This document shows, one piece after another, positions 43,965 to 52,562 of a stretch of 64,000 bases of DNA. This DNA comes from Microbacterium sp. W4I4 (lineage in GTDB: Bacteria; Actinomycetota; Actinomycetes; Actinomycetales; Microbacteriaceae). Position numbers and translations under genes: made by a program. The notes beneath the pieces were generated by a model. That model saw nothing but the letters and a program-made list of their open reading frames with translations, ran no database searches and was not told the origin of the DNA. Positions within the stretch are counted from its first letter, which is position 1. Every line of letters starts with the position of its first letter. The stretch lies in NCBI RefSeq assembly GCF_030816235.1, contig NZ_JAUSXT010000001.1:2604001-2668000 (forward strand), in the 5' to 3' direction.

Positions 43965-44830
43965 CCCGTTACGACATCCTCACCGCGATTCCCACCGCCT
44001 TCGGGCGCGACGGATCGCTCGATCTGGAGGGGTCGCGCGCGATCTTCCGCTACGTCGGGAAGTCCGGCAACGAGGGCGCCTTCGTGCTCGGCACGACGGG
44101 TGAGTTCCCCGCCGTCGACGTCGAGGAGTTCACTGCTCTCGTCTCTGCCGCTCTCGAAGAGTTGAAGGACCGGATGCGCGTTGTCGTGCACGTCGGGCAG
44201 CCGAGCACGTTCCAGGCTGTGCGCCTGGTGGGCATCGCCCGCGGACTGGGAGCGCGCGAGTTCGCCGCTCTGACGCCGTACTACCTGCGCTCGTCGGACG
44301 ACGCGATCTTCGAGTACTTCCGTCAGGTGTCGGATGCCGTCGGCGACGGCCGCCTGTACGTGTACATCTACCCGGCGCGCAGCGGCAACCCGGTCTCGTC
44401 TGAACTGCTGGTGCGGCTGGCTCAGCTGCCCAACGTCGTCGGTGCCAAGGTCAGCGAGCTGTCCCTGGATGAGATCGCCGCGTACCGGGCGGCTGTGCCC
44501 GCCGACTTCGAGCTGTACACCGGCGCGGACCGCGACCTCATCGCGGCGGGCGCCGCCGGCGCCCAGGGCGTCGTCTCCGGCGTCTCGTCCGTGACGCCCA
44601 AGCCGTTCCGCGCACTCGCGGATGCCGGGCGGTCGGGGGACGCGGATGCCATTGCGGTGGCCCAGGCCTCCGTCGACGAGGTCGTCTCGCTCATCGGCGG
44701 CGACATGGCTCGCATGAAGGAGGGGTACCGCGTGCTCGGAGTCGCGGACTCGTACTGCCGGATGGCGCTGGACGAGCCGACGGATGCCGAGCGCGAGGCG
44801 GTCGCGCGGGTGGTGGGGCAGTACGCCTGA
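43961..44830 (+). CDS. DapA/dihydrodipicolinate synthase-family aldolase
   Basis: A 289-residue TIM-barrel class I aldolase or dehydratase. LGTTGEFPAVDVEEF corresponds to the GTTGE motif, YVYIYPARSGNPVS carries the active-site Tyr and GAKVSELS contains the Schiff-base Lys. Such enzymes act on pyruvate-derived substrates (2-keto-3-deoxy sugar acids, 5-dehydro-4-deoxyglucarate, N-acetylneuraminate). Its fusion into the tct operon (GTGA overlap) indicates degradation of the imported carboxylate rather than lysine synthesis. Confidence 0.9.
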   Translation: MTRYDILTAIPTAFGRDGSLDLEGSRAIFRYVGKSGNEGAFVLGTTGEFPAVDVEEFTALVSAALEELKDRMRVVVHVGQPSTFQAVRLVGIARGLGAREFAALTPYYLRSSDDAIFEYFRQVSDAVGDGRLYVYIYPARSGNPVSSELLVRLAQLPNVVGAKVSELSLDEIAAYRAAVPADFELYTGADRDLIAAGAAGAQGVVSGVSSVTPKPFRALADAGRSGDADAIAVAQASVDEVVSLIGGDMARMKEGYRVLGVADSYCRMALDEPTDAEREAVARVVGQYA

Positions 44831-44851
44831 CGCGGAGTGTGCCCCGACGTT

Positions 44852-44863
44852 GCAATCGATTTC
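44852..44863. promoter_or_regulatory. LacI-type operator copy upstream of lacI
   Basis: GCAATCGATTTC differs by one base from the perfect palindrome GAAATCGATTTC in front of the fucose-isomerase-like gene, so the LacI regulator probably controls itself as well. Confidence 0.6.
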
Positions 44864-44907
44864 TCGAGGGGTAGTGTGAGCGTGTCCGCACAGGCGCAGG
44901 GGGAGAA

Positions 44908-45885
44908 TTGGCAACGATCTACGACGTCGCGAAACTCGCAGGAGTATCGCCGGCGACGGTATCGCGCGTGTTCAACGGCACGAGCGTCTCGACCGCGAAG
45001 GTCACGGCGGTGCGTCATGCCGCCGAGCAGTTGAATTTCACGCCCAACCGCGCCGCCCGATCACTGCGCAGGCAGAGCTCGGAGGTGATCGCCCTGATCA
45101 TCCCCGACATCGAGAATCCGTACTTCACCGAGATGGCCCGCGGGGTCGAGGACGTCGCCAGCGAGGCGGGGTACTCGGTGGTGCTGTGCAATTCCGACTC
45201 CCAGCTCGAGAAGGAGTCGACCTACCTGCGCATCGCGATCGCGGAGAACATGTCGGGGGTGATTCTGGCCGCGGCGTCCGATCGCACGAATCTCGACGAG
45301 ATCCTCGCGACCGGACGCCCGGTCGTCGCAGTCGACCGCAGCACAGAACAGGAGATCGACGGCGTCGTGATGGCCAACAGGGATGCCGGGCGCATGGCCA
45401 CGGAGCACCTGCTGGCCTCGCACCGGCGCATCGCCTACATCGGCGGGCCCGAGCACATCGAGACCTCTTCCGATCGCGCCGACGGCTGGCGGCTCGCCCA
45501 CCGCAGCGCGGGAATCGAGGCGCCGCTGGACCTGCTGCGCTTCTCGTCGTTCCGCGTCGACGGCGGCCGGGATGCCATGGAGCAGCTGCTCGCCCTGCCC
45601 GAGCCGCCGGATGCCGTCGTGGCGGGCAACAACCTCATCGGCGTGGGAGCGATCCAGGTGCTCACGGAGCGTGGTCTGACCCCGCCGAAGGTCGGTGTCG
45701 CGGTGATCGGATCACTGCCGTTCACCACGCTGTCGCCGAGCGCGGTCACCGTGGTGCGTCTTCCCGCCCGGCACATGGGAGTCACGGCCGCGCAGATGCT
45801 GCTGGAGCGCATCCGCGGCGATCAGCAGCCCGCGCGCACCGTCGTGCTGCGCAACGAGGTGCAGGCAGCGTCGGCACCTGCCTGA
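44908..45885 (+). CDS. LacI-family regulator
   Basis: A 325-residue regulator: LacI HTH at the very N-terminus (TIYDVAKLAGVSPATVSRVF) with hinge region NRAARSLRRQ, then a periplasmic-binding-protein-like sensor domain (VIALIIPDIENPYFTEMARG). The start is TTG at 44908, supported by GGGGGAG upstream and by the fixed HTH position. It lies between the tct/aldolase operon and the isomerase-like gene and probably senses a sugar or sugar acid. Confidence 0.93.
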   Translation: MATIYDVAKLAGVSPATVSRVFNGTSVSTAKVTAVRHAAEQLNFTPNRAARSLRRQSSEVIALIIPDIENPYFTEMARGVEDVASEAGYSVVLCNSDSQLEKESTYLRIAIAENMSGVILAAASDRTNLDEILATGRPVVAVDRSTEQEIDGVVMANRDAGRMATEHLLASHRRIAYIGGPEHIETSSDRADGWRLAHRSAGIEAPLDLLRFSSFRVDGGRDAMEQLLALPEPPDAVVAGNNLIGVGAIQVLTERGLTPPKVGVAVIGSLPFTTLSPSAVTVVRLPARHMGVTAAQMLLERIRGDQQPARTVVLRNEVQAASAPA

Positions 45886-45927
45886 CGGCCGGTGCGGGGT
45901 GCAGGAAGTCTATGCACGGTGGTGTAT

Positions 45928-45948
45928 GAAATCGATTTCGCGTACGCT
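45928..45948 (+). promoter_or_regulatory. LacI operator and -10 box of the isomerase-like gene
   Basis: GAAATCGATTTC (45928-45939) is a perfect 12-bp palindrome immediately upstream of TACGCT (45943-45948), a likely -10 box. Its centre CGAT fits the LacI-family operator style. Confidence 0.75.
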
Positions 45949-45977
45949 GGACTGACCCACACCCAACGGAGAACACC

Positions 45978-47609
45978 ATGAGCTACACCCTTCCCGCACC
46001 GGTCTCCCGGCCGCAGGCCGCCTCGAAGGCCGTCTACCTGATCACTTCGGGTGACCTGCGCGAGTCGGCGAACATCGCCGGCTGGCCAACTCAGGTCGCC
46101 CTCGAGGCCGGCGTCACCGGCGTGCTCGAGGGCCTCGGCTGGAGCCTCATCCGGCCCTTCGGCGTCGACCCCGCCACGGGGCACGGCTTCATCTCCAGCC
46201 AGCGCATGGGCATGGAGATCTTCAAGAGCATCCCCGTCGACGCTCCGCTGGTCGTCGCCATCGCCAACTGGCAGTACTCCCACCACGTGCTCGCGGGCCT
46301 GCGCACCCACCAGGGCCCCATCCTCACGGTCGCGAACTTCGCCGGAGACTGGCCCGGCCTTGTCGGCCTGCTGGGTCTGAACGCGGGCCTCACCAAGATG
46401 GGCAAGCCCTACGCCACCACCTGGTCGGTCGACTTCACCGACGAGTGGTTCACCGACGGCATCCGCGAATGGACCGAGACCGGCGCCATCGTGCACGACG
46501 CCTCGCACGTGCGCGACCTGCCCGAGCTGCCCGAGAGCGCCGAGAAGCAGCTGGGTCAGGCGCTCGCCGCCGAACTGCTCGCCGACAAGGCCATCATCGG
46601 CGTGTTCGACGAGGGCTGCATGGGCATGTACAACGCCATCTTCGACGACGAGCTGCTCAACACCATCGGCGTTTACAAGGAGCGCCTCTCGCAGTCGGCC
46701 CTGTACGCCGAGATGCTCGAGGTCGGCGAGGCCGAGGCCGACGCCGCCTACGACTGGCTGATCGAGCACGGCATGACCTTCGTCTACGGCGAGGATGCCG
46801 CCACCGAACTCACCCGCGAGCAGGTGCAGTGGCAGATGAAGATGTACATCGCCGCGATGCGCATCGCCGACGACTTCGGACTGGATGCCGTCGGCATCCA
46901 GTACCAGCAGGGTCTGAAGGATCTCGTGCCGGCATCCGACCTCGCCGAGGGCATCCTGAACTCCACCGAGCGCCCGCCGGTGACCAGCCGCGACGGCTCG
47001 CGCGTGCTGCACGAGGGACGCGCCTTCCCGCACTTCAACGAAGCCGACGAGGGCGTCGCGGTCGACGCGCTGATCACCGACCGCGTCTGGCGCGCGATGG
47101 GCCTCGTGCCCGACAACACCCTGCACGACGTGCGCTGGGGCGAGGAGTATGACGGCGACTTCGTCTGGGCGTACGAGATCTCCGGCTCCGTCCCCGCCTC
47201 GCACCTCGGCGGCTGGGACAAGGCCGAGGGCTGGCGTCAGGGTCACGTGTTCTTCCCGGCCGGAGGGGCGACGCTCAACGGCGTCTCCAAGCCCGGCGAG
47301 GTCGTGCTCTCGCGCGTCTTCATCGCCGACGGCATCCTGCAGGCGGACATCTTCCGGGCATCCGTCGTCGAACTCCCCGAAGAGGAGACGCAGCGCCGCA
47401 AGGCCGCCACGAACGAGGAGTGGCCGATCGCGCACGTCGTGCTGCACGGCCAGAGCCGCGACCAGTTCATGGCCCGGCACAAGGCAAACCACGCCCAGCT
47501 GGTCTACGCGCCCGACGCCGAGACCGCAGACAAGGCGCTGATCGCGAAGGCCGCCATGTTCGACGCCCTCGGCATCAAGGTCAATCTGGTGGGCGACGTC
47601 ACGATCTGA
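45978..47609 (+). CDS. L-fucose/L-arabinose isomerase-like protein
   Basis: A 543-residue protein of the fucose isomerase-like group. Segments such as TSGDLRESANIAGW, VVAIANWQYSHHVLAGL, FDEGCMGMYNAIFDDEL (metal-type Glu/Asp) and GIQYQQGLKDL fit the alpha/beta domains of bacterial ketol isomerases, which interconvert aldoses and ketoses with Mn2+. The assignment is by fold-level recognition; it is shorter than the roughly 590 residues of classical FucI. Its context (LacI operator, DapA-like aldolase, TTT transporter) argues for a sugar or sugar-acid pathway. Confidence 0.7.
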   Translation: MSYTLPAPVSRPQAASKAVYLITSGDLRESANIAGWPTQVALEAGVTGVLEGLGWSLIRPFGVDPATGHGFISSQRMGMEIFKSIPVDAPLVVAIANWQYSHHVLAGLRTHQGPILTVANFAGDWPGLVGLLGLNAGLTKMGKPYATTWSVDFTDEWFTDGIREWTETGAIVHDASHVRDLPELPESAEKQLGQALAAELLADKAIIGVFDEGCMGMYNAIFDDELLNTIGVYKERLSQSALYAEMLEVGEAEADAAYDWLIEHGMTFVYGEDAATELTREQVQWQMKMYIAAMRIADDFGLDAVGIQYQQGLKDLVPASDLAEGILNSTERPPVTSRDGSRVLHEGRAFPHFNEADEGVAVDALITDRVWRAMGLVPDNTLHDVRWGEEYDGDFVWAYEISGSVPASHLGGWDKAEGWRQGHVFFPAGGATLNGVSKPGEVVLSRVFIADGILQADIFRASVVELPEEETQRRKAATNEEWPIAHVVLHGQSRDQFMARHKANHAQLVYAPDAETADKALIAKAAMFDALGIKVNLVGDVTI

Positions 47610-47620
47610 CGCGGTGAGGC

Positions 47621-48193
47621 TCAGGCCGGCGGCAGCTGCAGCACGTTCGACTCGCCGCCGGTCAGCTCAGGCGCGATGCGGATGCTGCGCGCCAGCGCGT
47701 CCAGTGCCGACTCGAGCGTGCCGAAGCGCTCCCGGTCGCTGCAGACCGCGGTCAGCGTGATGAGGTGCGAGCCCGTGTCCCAGGTGTAGGTCGCCGTCGC
47801 CGGGGACTCCGGGCGGGGCGGCATCGGCATGAGCAGCTTCTCGCCCACGCCGAGCGGCGTCGGGAAGTTCACGGTGTCGTCGTACTCGATCGGCATCATG
47901 GCGCGCGCCGTGCGCAGCTGCGAGGTCAGCTCCTGTGTGGTGGCCATCGCGACGACGAGCTCGGGCTCGGCCTTCCACGTCCACGCCAGTACCCGGCCGT
48001 CGGCTCTGCGCATCGCCAGCGGGATGGCCTGGCTCGCCAGCCAGCTGCCGAAGCGCGCACCGGGCAGAGATCCGGCGCCGGCGCCGGCCATCAGCATCCG
48101 GATCGCAGCCTTGCGATGGCGGCGACCCCGCAGGCCGAGCGAACCGGTGACGGGGATCCACAGGGCGGGATCGGCGGAGGAGACCAGGCGCAT
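47621..48193 (-). CDS. Hypothetical protein, 190 aa
   Basis: No family recognised. The N-terminal 60 residues are basic with a small hydrophobic patch (MLMAGAGAGSLPGARFGSWL) and the remainder is beta-rich (TATYTWDTGSHLITLTAVCS), ending SNVLQLPPA. It may be a membrane-peripheral actinobacterial protein. It converges on the isomerase-like gene with an 11-base gap. Confidence 0.55.
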   Translation of the reverse strand: MRLVSSADPALWIPVTGSLGLRGRRHRKAAIRMLMAGAGAGSLPGARFGSWLASQAIPLAMRRADGRVLAWTWKAEPELVVAMATTQELTSQLRTARAMMPIEYDDTVNFPTPLGVGEKLLMPMPPRPESPATATYTWDTGSHLITLTAVCSDRERFGTLESALDALARSIRIAPELTGGESNVLQLPPA

Positions 48194-48342
48194 GACACCA
48201 CGCTACGGGAGGTGGCGTGGGATGCGCTGAGAGCGGTCGGCCTCCGGGGCGAGTCCAGCCCGCTCGGGTAGAGTTGCCAGCGCCCAGCAGGGCCGGCGCA
48301 CGATGCCGCGACCTCAGAGCTACAGATAGGCAGCATCCTTCC

Positions 48343-49521
48343 GTGACCTCCGGACGTCCCCTGAAGATCCTCATCGGCTGCGACACCTTCGCGCCGGACA
48401 TCAACGGCGCAGCACGTTTCGCCGAGCGCCTGGCCGCCGGCCTCGTGCAGCGCGGTCATGAGGTGCACATCATCGCGCCGAACTCGGCCTACCGACGTTC
48501 CGCGACCCACACCGAGATCATCGAAGGCGAACCGCTGATCATGCACCGCCTGCCCGCGGTGCGCTGGCTGCCGCACGACTGGCTGCGTTTCGTCTGGCCC
48601 TGGCGCTCCAAGCACTACGCCCGCAAGGTTCTCGACGAGGTGCAGCCGGATGTCGTGCACATCCAGTCACACATCATCATCGGCCGTGGCCTCACCCGCA
48701 TCGCACACGAGCGCGGCATCCCGATCATCGCGACCAACCACGTGATGCCGGAGAACATCCTCGACCACACCTCGATGCCGGACTTCATCAACCTCCCCGT
48801 GCTGAAGTGGGCCTGGGCCGACGCCAAGCGCACCTTCGACATGACCCGTGCGGTCACGACCCCCACGCGCAATGCCGCCGACTTCCTCGAGCACACGATC
48901 GACATCACGGGTGTCATCCCGGTGTCCTGCGGCATCGACCGCAGCCACTACACCCCGGTCATCGCACCCCGCGAGCAGAACCGCATCCTCTTCGTCGGAC
49001 GCCTCACCGGAGAGAAGCAGGTCGACGTCGTGCTGCAGGCCATGGCCGAGCTCGATCCGGCGCTGGACGTGCACTTCGACATCGCGGGCGGCGGCGACCA
49101 GCGCAAGGCCCTCGAGGCGCTCAGCACGCAGCTCGGGATCGAGGATCGGGTGACCTTCCACGGCCGTGTGACCGACGAGGAGCTGCGCGAACTCTACTCG
49201 CGGGCATCCCTCTTCGCGATCGCGTCGATCGCCGAGCTCCAGTCGATCGTGACGATGGAGGCCATGGCATCCGCCCTGCCCGTCGTCGGAGCGAATGCCG
49301 TCGCCCTGCCGCACCTCGTGCACGACGGCGAGAACGGCTACCTGTTCGAGCCGGGTAACGTCTCCGACCTCGCTGACAAGCTGACGCGGGTGCTGACCGC
49401 GTCTCCGGCCGAGTACGCGCGGATGCAGCGCGCCTCGCTCGACGGGGTGGCCGTGCACGACATCAACCGCACCCTCGACACGTTCGAGGCGCTGTACCGG
49501 GACGAGCCGCTGCCGGAGTAG
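48343..49521 (+). CDS. GT4-family glycosyltransferase
   Basis: A 392-residue GT-B glycosyltransferase. N-terminal acceptor domain begins LKILIGCDTFAPDINGAARF; the C-terminal donor domain has ILFVGRLTGEKQVDVVLQAM and the E-x7-E block ASIAELQSIVTMEAMASALP, typical of GT4 retaining enzymes such as phosphatidylinositol or diacylglycerol mannosyltransferases. The GTG at 48343 precedes the first beta-strand. It may glycosylate membrane lipids or wall polymers; the donor is not readable. Confidence 0.88.
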   Translation: MTSGRPLKILIGCDTFAPDINGAARFAERLAAGLVQRGHEVHIIAPNSAYRRSATHTEIIEGEPLIMHRLPAVRWLPHDWLRFVWPWRSKHYARKVLDEVQPDVVHIQSHIIIGRGLTRIAHERGIPIIATNHVMPENILDHTSMPDFINLPVLKWAWADAKRTFDMTRAVTTPTRNAADFLEHTIDITGVIPVSCGIDRSHYTPVIAPREQNRILFVGRLTGEKQVDVVLQAMAELDPALDVHFDIAGGGDQRKALEALSTQLGIEDRVTFHGRVTDEELRELYSRASLFAIASIAELQSIVTMEAMASALPVVGANAVALPHLVHDGENGYLFEPGNVSDLADKLTRVLTASPAEYARMQRASLDGVAVHDINRTLDTFEALYRDEPLPE

Positions 49522-49537
49522 CGGCCCGCCTGGTCGC

Positions 49538-50632
49538 TCAGGCCGCGCGGCGCGGGTAGTCGGTGTAGCCCTCGCTGGTGCCGCCGTACGCCTTCGACAG
49601 GTCGGGCGCAGCCAGCTCTGCCCCCTCGGCCAGACGCTCGACGAGGTCGGGGTTGGCGATGAACAGCCGTGCGAACGAGACCAGGTCCGCTGAGCGGTCG
49701 TCGACCAGGCGGAGGCGGTCAGCGTGCGTGCTGATGTCGGGCGCCGAGGCGTTGAGGATCAGCACGCCGCTCCAGGCCTCGCGGATGCGCGGGGTCAGGT
49801 CGGGCGCGCCGGCGTCGACCAGGTGCAGGTAGGCCAGCCCGAGCTCGTCGAGCTCGTCCACCAGCAGCGGGTAGAGCGTGGCGTAGTCGTCTTCCGCGGT
49901 GTCGCCGAGCTTGTTGTTCGGGGAGATCCGGATGCCGGTGCGGCCGGCGCCGATGGCATCCGCAACCGCGCGGGTGACCTCGAGGGCGAAGCGGATGCGG
50001 TTCTGCGCGCTGCCTCCCCACTCATCGGTGCGCACATTGGCGTTGGTCGTGAAGAACTGGTGGAGCAGGTAGCCGTTGGCCGCGTGCACCTCGACCCCGT
50101 CGAAGCCCGCCGAGATCGCGTTCTTCGCCGCCGAGACGAAGTCGGCGATCGTGTCGCGGATGCCGTCCTCGGTCAAGGCGATCGGCGCGGCGTGCTCCTG
50201 CCTGCCGCTCGGCGTGAAGATCTCGCCCGCCGCCTGAACCGCCGACGGCGCGACCGGGGTCAGCTGCCCGTTGCCGGCGGCCTCGGCGTTGCTCGGGTGC
50301 GAGATGCGCCCGGTGTGCATGAGCTGCGCGACGATGGTGCCGCCGTTCGCATGCACGGCATCGGTCACCCTGCGCCACGACTCCACCTGCTCGGGGGAGT
50401 GCAGTCCGGGGGTGGCGGGATACCCCTGACCGACCGCGCTGGGCTGCGTGCCCTCGGTGATGATCAGGCCCGCGCCGGCGCGCTGGGCGTAATAGGTCGC
50501 CATATCGCCGGTCGCCTGAGTGGTGGATGCCCGGCTGCGGGTCATCGGCGCCATCACGATGCGGTTGCGCAGTCGCAGGCTGCCCGCGGTGATGGGCTCG
50601 AACGCCACGGAGGTGGCGGTGTCATGGGTCAT
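49538..50632 (-). CDS. Old Yellow Enzyme-family alkene reductase
   Basis: A 364-residue FMN oxidoreductase (NemA/OYE family): RNRIVMAPMTRSRA binds FMN, GGTIVAQLMHTGRISHPSN carries the active-site region, and VEVHAANGYLLHQFFTTNAN is the family signature; a conserved Arg lies in SFARLFIANPDLVERL. It reduces activated C=C bonds or nitro-esters with NADPH. It follows a MarR gene, with MarR-type palindromes between them, so it is probably induced by electrophiles or quinones. Confidence 0.93.
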   Translation of the reverse strand: MTHDTATSVAFEPITAGSLRLRNRIVMAPMTRSRASTTQATGDMATYYAQRAGAGLIITEGTQPSAVGQGYPATPGLHSPEQVESWRRVTDAVHANGGTIVAQLMHTGRISHPSNAEAAGNGQLTPVAPSAVQAAGEIFTPSGRQEHAAPIALTEDGIRDTIADFVSAAKNAISAGFDGVEVHAANGYLLHQFFTTNANVRTDEWGGSAQNRIRFALEVTRAVADAIGAGRTGIRISPNNKLGDTAEDDYATLYPLLVDELDELGLAYLHLVDAGAPDLTPRIREAWSGVLILNASAPDISTHADRLRLVDDRSADLVSFARLFIANPDLVERLAEGAELAAPDLSKAYGGTSEGYTDYPRRAA

Positions 50633-50668
50633 GAGGAATCTCCTGTTCGGGCGGGCACCTCCCGTCCT

Positions 50669-50715
50669 GCTTGCTCGAACAAGCGTTTCCTCGTCGCTAT
50701 TCCTTGTCTGAACAA
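50669..50715 (-). promoter_or_regulatory. MarR operators upstream of the OYE gene
   Basis: Two related inverted repeats, GCTTGCTCGAACAAGC (50669-50684) and TTGTCTGAACAA (50704-50715), lie in the gap before the OYE start. Both resemble TTGTTCGAACAA and suit repression by the MarR protein encoded just upstream. Confidence 0.65.
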
Positions 50716-51180
50716 CTAAAGATCATCGGCCGACCCGAGGTGCGATTCCAGCTCGCTCAGGGCGTGCAGCAGCTCGGTCTGGCGCTGCGGCGAAGCCGCG
50801 CCGACGGTGAGCCGTTCCAGGGCCGCCCAGGCGGCGGCCACCCCGGGTCGCAGCGACAGGCTCGCCTCGGTGGCCTGCACGATCACGACCCTGCCGTCCA
50901 GAGGAGACGCGCTGCGCGTGACGAGTCCGGCCTTCTCCAGGCGCGCGATGCTGCGCGTCATGGTCGGGGCATCCGAGTCGAGCGTCTGCACCAGGTCCAC
51001 CAGGCGCTGCGGGCCCGCGGCCCAGAGCGTCATCAGGACCAGCTCCTGCCCGGGGCGCAGACCCGTGTCACGCAGCAGCTGCGCGGCGACGCTCTTGTGC
51101 AGGCGGGCCAGCCGGAACACCGCCTGACTCAGAGGCGTGTCGGCGAATGGATCCTGCCCGCTCCGCAGCCGGTCCGCCAT
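50716..51180 (-). CDS. MarR-family repressor
   Basis: A 154-residue winged-helix regulator: LVDLVQTLDSDAPTMTRSIA is the recognition helix region and VTRSASPLDGRVVIVQATEA the wing. MarR proteins next to OYE genes usually sense electrophiles or phenolics. Its start lies 2 bases from the stop of the upstream DUF4190-like gene, so both may be read from one transcript. Confidence 0.9.
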   Translation of the reverse strand: MADRLRSGQDPFADTPLSQAVFRLARLHKSVAAQLLRDTGLRPGQELVLMTLWAAGPQRLVDLVQTLDSDAPTMTRSIARLEKAGLVTRSASPLDGRVVIVQATEASLSLRPGVAAAWAALERLTVGAASPQRQTELLHALSELESHLGSADDL

Positions 51181-51181
51181 G

Positions 51182-51643
51182 TCAGATCACGGTGTAGATG
51201 AGGGTGACCAAGAAGGATGTCACCACGCCCAGAACCTCGACGCCGCCCACGCCGATGGCGATGCCGGCCAGCACCGGCTGTGCGCCGCGGCGGGCCGCGA
51301 TGATGCCGAGGATCAGTGCGAGCGCGCCGAGTGCCAGTCCCAGGATGGATCGTCCGAACGAGACGATCTGATAGATGGCGTAGCCATCGCGCATGCTCGG
51401 GATCAGGAACGGATTCGCGAGCACGAAGAGCAGGCCGATGGCGGCGGCGATGACCGCGATGATGAACGCCGTCCGGCCGAGCGTGCTCGTCTCGGCCGGC
51501 GCTGAGCCGTACCCCGGGGTCGAGAATCCGGTTCCGAGAGGGTAGCCGGAAGGCTGCGCGGGTTGTCCGTATGCCGTCTGCCCGTAGGGGGTCGACGGCT
51601 GGTCGGGCTGCGGCGCGTACGGCGGCTGCTGAGGATCGCTCAT
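51182..51643 (-). CDS. Proline/tyrosine-rich DUF4190-like membrane protein
   Basis: A 153-residue protein. Residues 1-50 are a Pro/Gln/Tyr/Gly-rich cytoplasmic tail (PPYAPQPDQPSTPYGQTAYG), followed by three to four hydrophobic helices (about 58-78, 95-118, 122-150) with ALGALALILGIIAARRG, as in DUF4190 proteins. Function unknown; such proteins are common in actinobacterial membranes. Confidence 0.75.
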   Translation of the reverse strand: MSDPQQPPYAPQPDQPSTPYGQTAYGQPAQPSGYPLGTGFSTPGYGSAPAETSTLGRTAFIIAVIAAAIGLLFVLANPFLIPSMRDGYAIYQIVSFGRSILGLALGALALILGIIAARRGAQPVLAGIAIGVGGVEVLGVVTSFLVTLIYTVI

Positions 51644-51685
51644 GCGGATGAGCCTAGCGGCGCACCCGCCGTCGGTCCGGGACGG

Positions 51686-52378
51686 TCAGCCCCAGTGGCC
51701 CGGGCGGTCCAGCACGTGCGAGCGAGCCTCGACGGTGTCTGCCGAGACCTCGGCGGTGCAGAACAGCAGCGACATGGTCGGGTACCCGTGCGGGTTGTTG
51801 TCGCGGATGATTGCGCGGTCGTCGTCGGGGGAGAGTGTCGCACTCTCTGCGAGCAGGCCGATCCACCGCTCCGCCCAGCCCTCGTCATCCGGGCGGCTGC
51901 CGGCGAACAGCGGAAGCCAGGCGTCGATGCGGGCCGTGCTCGGATCGTCGAGGTCGGCGTGCGCGATCATGTGCACGCCGTCGGGCACGGGCGTCTCCCG
52001 CAGCGAGACGCCATCCCAGGACAGCACACGAGAGCCCTCCGGCGTCGCCTCGAGCAGGTTGAAGCCGTGCATGGGAAGGGTGGCTGCGGCGGGTGAGCGT
52101 CCGGATACGGACTCCAATGCCAGCGAGCCCCGTGAGAGCACTTCCGACTCGGGCAGGTCGAGCACGTCGGCGCGGTTCAGCAGCACTGCCAGGCGCCGGG
52201 CCTTCGGGTCGATCGCCAGCCAGGCGCCGCCCGCACGACGGTCGTGGATGCCGATCACGCCCGGATACTCCTCCGGCCACCACTCGCCCAGATCATCCCA
52301 GGGCCGCTGCGGGTCCTCGTCGCGCACGGCCAGCATCCGCGCCCCGGCATTCGTCACGTCGATCACCACGGTGCACAT
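51686..52378 (-). CDS. NRDE (TANGO2-like) family protein
   Basis: A 230-residue protein of the NRDE/TANGO2 family, with the N-terminal Cys nucleophile-like start MCTVV, the motif AVRDEDPQRPW (NRDE-type: here RDE), and GGAWLAIDPKARRLAVLLNR. The invariant MCT start fixes the start codon at 52378; a longer in-frame extension is not coding. Members are suggested N-terminal-nucleophile hydrolases, and human TANGO2 affects lipid and haem metabolism; the bacterial role is unknown. Confidence 0.85.
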   Translation of the reverse strand: MCTVVIDVTNAGARMLAVRDEDPQRPWDDLGEWWPEEYPGVIGIHDRRAGGAWLAIDPKARRLAVLLNRADVLDLPESEVLSRGSLALESVSGRSPAAATLPMHGFNLLEATPEGSRVLSWDGVSLRETPVPDGVHMIAHADLDDPSTARIDAWLPLFAGSRPDDEGWAERWIGLLAESATLSPDDDRAIIRDNNPHGYPTMSLLFCTAEVSADTVEARSHVLDRPGHWG

Positions 52379-52441
52379 GATGCCGAGTCTATGGTCGGGC
52401 CGCGACGTCGGTCGCGCGGCTGGGTACAGATGCACGAGGCG

Positions 52442-52507
52442 GGAACGCCTGCACGACCGAGCGTGCGATTGGATCGCCCATCCGTTCCCGGATCGTGCAG
52501 GTGTTCC
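52442..52507. repeat. Intergenic inverted repeat upstream of coaBC
   Basis: The 17-base arm at 52442-52458 pairs with 52491-52507 at 15 positions around GGAACGCCTGCACGA. The 184-bp gap 52379-52562 has no gene. Confidence 0.6.
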
Positions 52508-52562
52508 GGGGCGGATGCCGCAGAGGGCCCGCCGCCGCATCACCCTGGGGCACAATCGAGGT

